A stretch of 35,235 nucleotides of DNA from Bacteroidales bacterium (lineage in GTDB: Bacteria > Bacteroidota > Bacteroidia > Bacteroidales > FEN-979). Positions 32,701-35,235 of the stretch are shown one piece after another. Made by a program: the position numbers and the translations under genes. Each line of letters opens with the position of its first letter. The stretch's first letter is position 1. The notes below the pieces were generated by a model. That model did not search any database and was not told the DNA's origin. It was given only the letters and a program-made list of their open reading frames with translations. The DNA lies in NCBI GenBank assembly GCA_028706295.1, contig JAQWBQ010000035.1:1-35235 (forward strand), read 5' to 3'.

Positions 32701-32887
32701 TATGTTCCATTCCGGACTTCAACTGACCGTCACCGATGAGGGAAAAGGATTTAACGCTGATCGGCCGACCAGCCGCAACGGGATCCGTAATATGAAAATG
32801 CGTGCCTCCCAGATCAAAGGGGAGCTGGAGATCGACACAGGACCGTCGCAGGGGACAAGGATTGCCCTGAGGTTGAAAACCATATAA
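29744..32887 (+). CDS. Propeller (Reg_prop/Y_Y_Y) sensor histidine kinase, HisKA_3 type
   Basis: A 1047-aa membrane kinase. ATG 29744 is preferred because a normal signal peptide follows soon after it (FPFLKFCASLLIVLPVILAA). The GTG at 29678 would add 22 residues. The periplasmic part is a two-propeller sensor (about 45-735) with Reg_prop repeats such as VIQDFRGYLWITTAYGLARF, FYEDRDHSMWVGTEDGLVH and LMEDSKGNLWVGTRSEGIF. Then comes a Y_Y_Y domain (about 745-810: FRYRLEGYDTGWIYAG, YTNLPPARYTFRF) and one transmembrane helix (about 818-840). The cytoplasmic part has LHDDIGSTLSS with His860, typical of NarX-like HisKA_3 kinases, then an ATPase domain (EAITNAVKYSGSP, TDEGKGF). Unlike classic hybrid regulators it lacks its own receiver and AraC domains. 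Its partner is the LuxR-type regulator 61 nt downstream. Confidence 0.92.
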   Translation: MALQPGKSCRRFPFLKFCASLLIVLPVILAAFFSPLVAHPGPADDPLGTGIHRLHLVGRISHDNGLPSNKVYNVIQDFRGYLWITTAYGLARFDGQNITVFHHVAGNSASLVDNLVKPLTVTSDSLLWIGGIDGISVYNPFASCFTSYSFYNQKERHFPVKSVTCFYEDRDHSMWVGTEDGLVHATGNPLRFERISIRGNNDPSSREYNFNFISKIIADPRNNDHLLLATLGGVLVFDKQQKVVAADYRKIINNGYGIIDFFTDGDSILWCGGWGIGLNCLDLKRKTWNEFPGDPVRPWSVTGITPIDERYLWVAVIDHGLALFDKKHHCFSYPPFEQQEGQSSVNGSVISVRYINQGKNIAVVSTDGITILKPGGLLFDQVDVPFQSYHLTAFLLDEDRNQLLVGAVDGEGLYILNRETGRWHVIRPGRPPGKYGFTIHSLLKDSRGKIWAGTRDNLYRYDPGRKTLRQFTDRLGKSLPLSDPWIYGLMEDSKGNLWVGTRSEGIFVLDPDRIGATHYIHREDDINSLIKGGRFRSFCEDRYQRVWIGGDDGACLFDLSSGHFLNALMDSLSAAGITKRWINSMVRDTLGRIWLGIDGEGLLRVDRFGEGSFRFKAYGPESGLTESHIGRMAVDPDGILWLVSWGLLRLNPYDETVYMITEHNGLRRRIGVDENICTDPEGNIYLAFANHFETKNTADIDLVIPEVKPILESVDINDRNCPLEMGKEGIMPLDLGTDQKNIIFRYTAICYDNAGQLRFRYRLEGYDTGWIYAGQGREARYTNLPPARYTFRFMVSERGIWRNEQGRLTFVIRQVFWKTWWFLTASLIILVTFGFLAYRYRLQQLLRLERLRIRIAGDLHDDIGSTLSSISIISDILQKQPDHPGLGKMVGTIGRNAHAMLEKLDDIIWTVNPTNDKFQNLALRLREFAIPLFESAGIRFDIRFDPALNERILPMEIRRNIWLIAKEAITNAVKYSGSPFIAVSVTMFHSGLQLTVTDEGKGFNADRPTSRNGIRNMKMRASQIKGELEIDTGPSQGTRIALRLKTI

Positions 32888-32895
32888 AAATACAG

Positions 32896-32926
32896 TTGCA
32901 GACTTTATCAAAGTAATGTAAGTTTG
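32896..32926 (+). promoter_or_regulatory. Promoter of response regulator, TTG-20 nt-TAAGTTTG
   Basis: The -33 TTG is at 32896-32898 and the -7 TAAGTTTG at 32919-32926, with 20 nt between. This fits the Bacteroidota consensus well. It lies between the kinase stop and the regulator start, so the regulator can be transcribed without the kinase. Confidence 0.65.
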
Positions 32927-32948
32927 TCCTTCTGCCACTCTTTGTTTC

Positions 32949-33596
32949 GTGAAAATGATCATTCGCGTCGCCATATTCGAAGACAATGAACCCCTGCGCG
33001 AAAGCTTGTCTTTTCTGATCATGGGATCAGACAAACTGGAACTCGCCGGAGCATGGCCCGATTGTTCCTCGGTGATTGACAACTGTGCTTCAACCCGGCC
33101 CGACGTCATCCTGATGGATATCGATATGCCCGGCATCTCAGGGATCGAGGCTACGGCAATGATCAAATCCAGGTTCCCGGATATTAATATTCTGATCCTG
33201 ACTATTTTCGAGGACAAAACCAAAGTCTTCGATGCCCTTTGCGCAGGCGCCACCGGTTATCTGTTGAAGAAAAGCTCGGCCGTAGAGATTCTCGAAGCCA
33301 TCGAGGATCTCCACCGGGGCGGCTCCCCAATGACCGGTGAAATCGCCCGGAAGGTCATCGATTTCTTCGGTTCTCCCGATCCGGGCAGACCCGGCGAATA
33401 CGAGTTATCAACCAGGGAAATCGATATCCTCAGGTGCCTGCTGGAAGGCGACAGTTATAAAATGATCGCCGACAAGTGCTGCATTTCCATTGGAACGGTC
33501 CGGTTCCATATAAATCACATCTACCGGAAACTTCATGTCAACTCCAAATCAGAAGCGGTGATTAAAGCTATGAAAGAACGGCTCGTGAAGTTTTAA
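32949..33596 (+). CDS. LuxR/NarL-family response regulator
   Basis: A 215-aa DNA-binding response regulator. The receiver domain (about 5-122) has the acidic pair in FEDNEP, phospho-acceptor Asp57 in VILMDIDMPG, the conserved Thr in ILTIFED and Lys in YLLKKSS. A short linker leads to a GerE/LuxR helix-turn-helix domain (about 150-212): LSTREIDILRCLLEGDSYKM, IADKCCISIGTVRFHINHIY, RKLHVNSKSEAVIKA. It should be phosphorylated by the HisKA_3 kinase just upstream, the usual partner type for this family. The GTG at 32949 opens the frame; ATG 32955 (MIIRVAIFED) is equally plausible. It has its own promoter. Its targets are unknown, though the secreted protein gene immediately downstream is one candidate. 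Confidence 0.93.
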   Translation: MKMIIRVAIFEDNEPLRESLSFLIMGSDKLELAGAWPDCSSVIDNCASTRPDVILMDIDMPGISGIEATAMIKSRFPDINILILTIFEDKTKVFDALCAGATGYLLKKSSAVEILEAIEDLHRGGSPMTGEIARKVIDFFGSPDPGRPGEYELSTREIDILRCLLEGDSYKMIADKCCISIGTVRFHINHIYRKLHVNSKSEAVIKAMKERLVKF

Positions 33597-33624
33597 CATC
33601 CCGGCAAACAAGATATTCATTCAG

Positions 33625-33655
33625 TTGACCTGACCTTCATAACGGAATATCTTTG
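33625..33655 (+). promoter_or_regulatory. Promoter of IGIGT/DUF1566 gene, TTG-20 nt-TATCTTTG
   Basis: The -33 TTG is at 33625-33627 and the -7 TATCTTTG at 33648-33655, with a 20-nt spacer. The start point would be near 33661, about 20 nt before the ATG at 33681. Confidence 0.7.
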
Positions 33656-33680
33656 ATGTATATCGAAAAATATTCCTTTT

Positions 33681-34886
33681 ATGAAAAAAACTATCCTCTT
33701 CCTGGTCACTGTGGTACTACTGACCCCGGTCCAGATGATCGCCCAGGTGGGCATCAACACCGATAACAGTTCGCCGGATCCTTCGGCAATGCTCGAAGTA
33801 AAATCGGCCGATAAAGGGTTCCTTCCTCCCCGTGTTGCCCTCCAGTCGGCCAGTTCAGCGGCTCCGGTCACTTCACCAGCCACCGGCCTCCTGGTCTGGA
33901 ACATTGCGGTTTCCGGCGTCGTTCCGAATGACGTGGTTCCCGGATATTATTACTGGAACGGCACCAGATGGATCTCCTTACGGCTTCCGGCGGGAACAAA
34001 CGGCCAGACTTTACGGAGTGACGGAAACGACTGGATTGCCAATAATGTCCTTTACAACGACGGAACAAATATCGGGATCGGCACCTATTTTCCCACCCAT
34101 AAACTGACGATTTCCGGCGGGGCAAATACCCTGCGGCTGATTGGACCCGGGTTTCTCGGAATATCTTCGACACTGAATTTCGGCGACGGGGACTATGTCT
34201 CTCTTTCGGAAGACCTGGATGATAACCTGCTGATATATGCCCTGGGAAGGACCTCCATTATGGGAGGCAATGTCGGCATCGGGACGGTTACTCCCGATCA
34301 GAGGCTCACTGTTGAAGGGATCATCCATGCTACATGGGGCGGCATTCAATTCCCCGACCATACCATTCAGACGACGGCAGCTCTTCCACCGAATAACGTT
34401 CATTACGTAGGTGAGAGCTATGGCGGCGGCATTGTATTTTTCGTTTACGACGGCGGACAACACGGCCTGATCTCGGCTACTGCCGACCAGGGTTCCCCTA
34501 TGCCATGGATCGGCGGGATTGTCGATCCGTTCTATACCATGGCATTTGCCGACGGAATGGGCGGGGGTGAACAAAACACAGCCATTATAATATCAAGGGT
34601 GGGGCTTCTAGAAGGGTGGCTTTATGCTGCCAGGATCTGCAACGAATATACTGCGACCATGAGCGGAGTCACTTACGGAGACTGGTATCTGCCTTCAAAA
34701 TATGAGCTGAACCTTTTGTATGAGCAAAAAAATCTCGTGGGTGGATTTACTGGTGAAGACTATTGGAGTTCGACGGAATATAAATTTAATGAGGCCCAGG
34801 CATGGTATCAGGCCTTCACAAACGGATATCAAGGCTATTATACCAAGTGGGAGTCTTTCAGTGTACGTGCCATCCGGCGTTTTTAG
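33681..34886 (+). CDS. Secreted tail-fibre-like protein with DUF1566 (Lcl-type) C-terminal domain
   Basis: A 401-aa exported protein. The signal peptide is MKKTILFLVTVVLLTPVQMI, ending at AQVGINT. The N-terminal half has modules common in Bacteroidota surface proteins: VGINTDNSSPDPSAMLEVKS, KGFLPPRVAL, YYYWNGTRWISL, then two IGIGT-type repeats (NIGIGTYFPTHKLTISGG and NVGIGTVTPDQRLTVEG) and GGIQFPDHTIQTTA. The C-terminal half (about 240-401) is a DUF1566/Lcl-like domain: GGGIVFFVYDGGQHGLISA, YGDWYLPSKYELNLLYEQ, YWSSTEY and ending VRAIRRF, a C-type-lectin-like fold. It carries no T9SS sorting domain that I can see. It is probably a surface adhesin or structural protein; the ligand is unknown. 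Confidence 0.88.
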   Translation: MKKTILFLVTVVLLTPVQMIAQVGINTDNSSPDPSAMLEVKSADKGFLPPRVALQSASSAAPVTSPATGLLVWNIAVSGVVPNDVVPGYYYWNGTRWISLRLPAGTNGQTLRSDGNDWIANNVLYNDGTNIGIGTYFPTHKLTISGGANTLRLIGPGFLGISSTLNFGDGDYVSLSEDLDDNLLIYALGRTSIMGGNVGIGTVTPDQRLTVEGIIHATWGGIQFPDHTIQTTAALPPNNVHYVGESYGGGIVFFVYDGGQHGLISATADQGSPMPWIGGIVDPFYTMAFADGMGGGEQNTAIIISRVGLLEGWLYAARICNEYTATMSGVTYGDWYLPSKYELNLLYEQKNLVGGFTGEDYWSSTEYKFNEAQAWYQAFTNGYQGYYTKWESFSVRAIRRF

Positions 34887-35235
34887 GTACCTGTCTCCTC
34901 CCTGTGCCTGGCGGGCAATGAGGTACTGATGTATTTTCCAAAACTAACTGGGGTTATCCGAAAAATGTATTCATAAGATGTTTATCCTGCCATGGTAATA
35001 TGCTCCTGGTCTAAAACGAATTCAACCAGACGCACATTAAACGACAAAAAACTTACATCTTCCGACGTTGGTTTTTTATTAAAAACGTAAAAATATGAAA
35101 TTAGATATCTCAATACTCCGGTAAAAATTTAGCAATGACTTTTAACAATCACATGTTCGTAAATACCTGCTGTAAGGGCTAAACCCAAAAGAGAAAAGCA
35201 TCTGTTTTGTAGTATTCGAAAACCGCAAACCATGA
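34887..35235. other. Non-coding end of window
   Basis: About 350 AT-rich nt without a gene. Around 35067-35090 an imperfect inverted repeat (ACGTT...AACGT enclosing T-run/A-run) could act as a weak terminator. The window's last bases contain an ATG at 35232-35234 that may start the next gene. No TAnnTTTG box is found before it, and no copy of the upstream gene's 3' end is seen here. Confidence 0.4.

Noticed and set aside
34740-35235. A diversity-generating retroelement at the window end
   Set aside because: No template copy of the DUF1566 3' end and no reverse transcriptase in the available sequence; DUF1566 proteins are common without such elements.

Overview
The window looks like chromosomal DNA from an uncultured anaerobic or environmental member of the Bacteroidota, probably close to the Bacteroidales. 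The evidence is three proteins with type IX secretion (T9SS) type A C-terminal sorting domains, an outer-membrane beta-barrel with a CarboxypepD_reg-like N-terminus, a Reg_prop/Y_Y_Y periplasmic-propeller histidine kinase, and many promoters of the Bacteroidota form TAnnTTTG, several with a TTG 19-20 nt upstream. I saw no rRNA, tRNA, CRISPR array, transposase or phage gene. The species assignment is an inference.

Layout. 1-3.9 kb: the 3' end of a GH47 alpha-mannosidase gene broken by a frameshift, a shortened cytochrome b561-like gene, a large intact outer-membrane beta-barrel gene, and a 5'-deleted acyl-ACP thioesterase remnant behind a short direct-repeat tract. 3.9-8.3 kb: an L-threonine aldolase (minus), a small two-helix membrane protein (plus), then a four-gene minus-strand operon of ABC ATPase, ABC permease, YtrA-type GntR repressor and GIN-domain protein. 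A 10-bp-arm palindrome lies just downstream of that operon's -7 box. 8.3-13.6 kb: an orphan T9SS sorting-domain remnant duplicated from the end of the adjacent secreted subtilase, a ferredoxin-nitroreductase fusion, and a secreted fusion of a SnoaL/DUF4440-like domain to a class D beta-lactamase. 13.6-18.5 kb (minus): a VCBS/PKD/LamG T9SS protein, a membrane AraC regulator split by an in-frame TAA, and a PD40 propeller T9SS protein. 18.7-24.1 kb: an AraC-GyrI regulator with a good terminator, a secreted beta-helix protein, a lipoprotein, and an ABC ATPase/permease pair. 24.1-35.2 kb: an M13 peptidase lipoprotein, a TPR histidine kinase, a membrane protein/winged-helix regulator pair behind a three-half-site operator, a propeller histidine kinase with its LuxR-type response regulator, and a secreted IGIGT/DUF1566 protein.

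Together these are cell-envelope, secretion and signalling genes. The clearest functional units are the autoregulated ABC-GntR-GIN operon and the kinase/response-regulator pair. A second theme is decay: at least five broken or partial genes lie in the first 17.3 kb. Nothing here is convincingly a wholly new system. The least ordinary items are the DUF4440-beta-lactamase fusion, the two compact autoregulatory operator/promoter regions, and the duplicated sorting-domain fragment.
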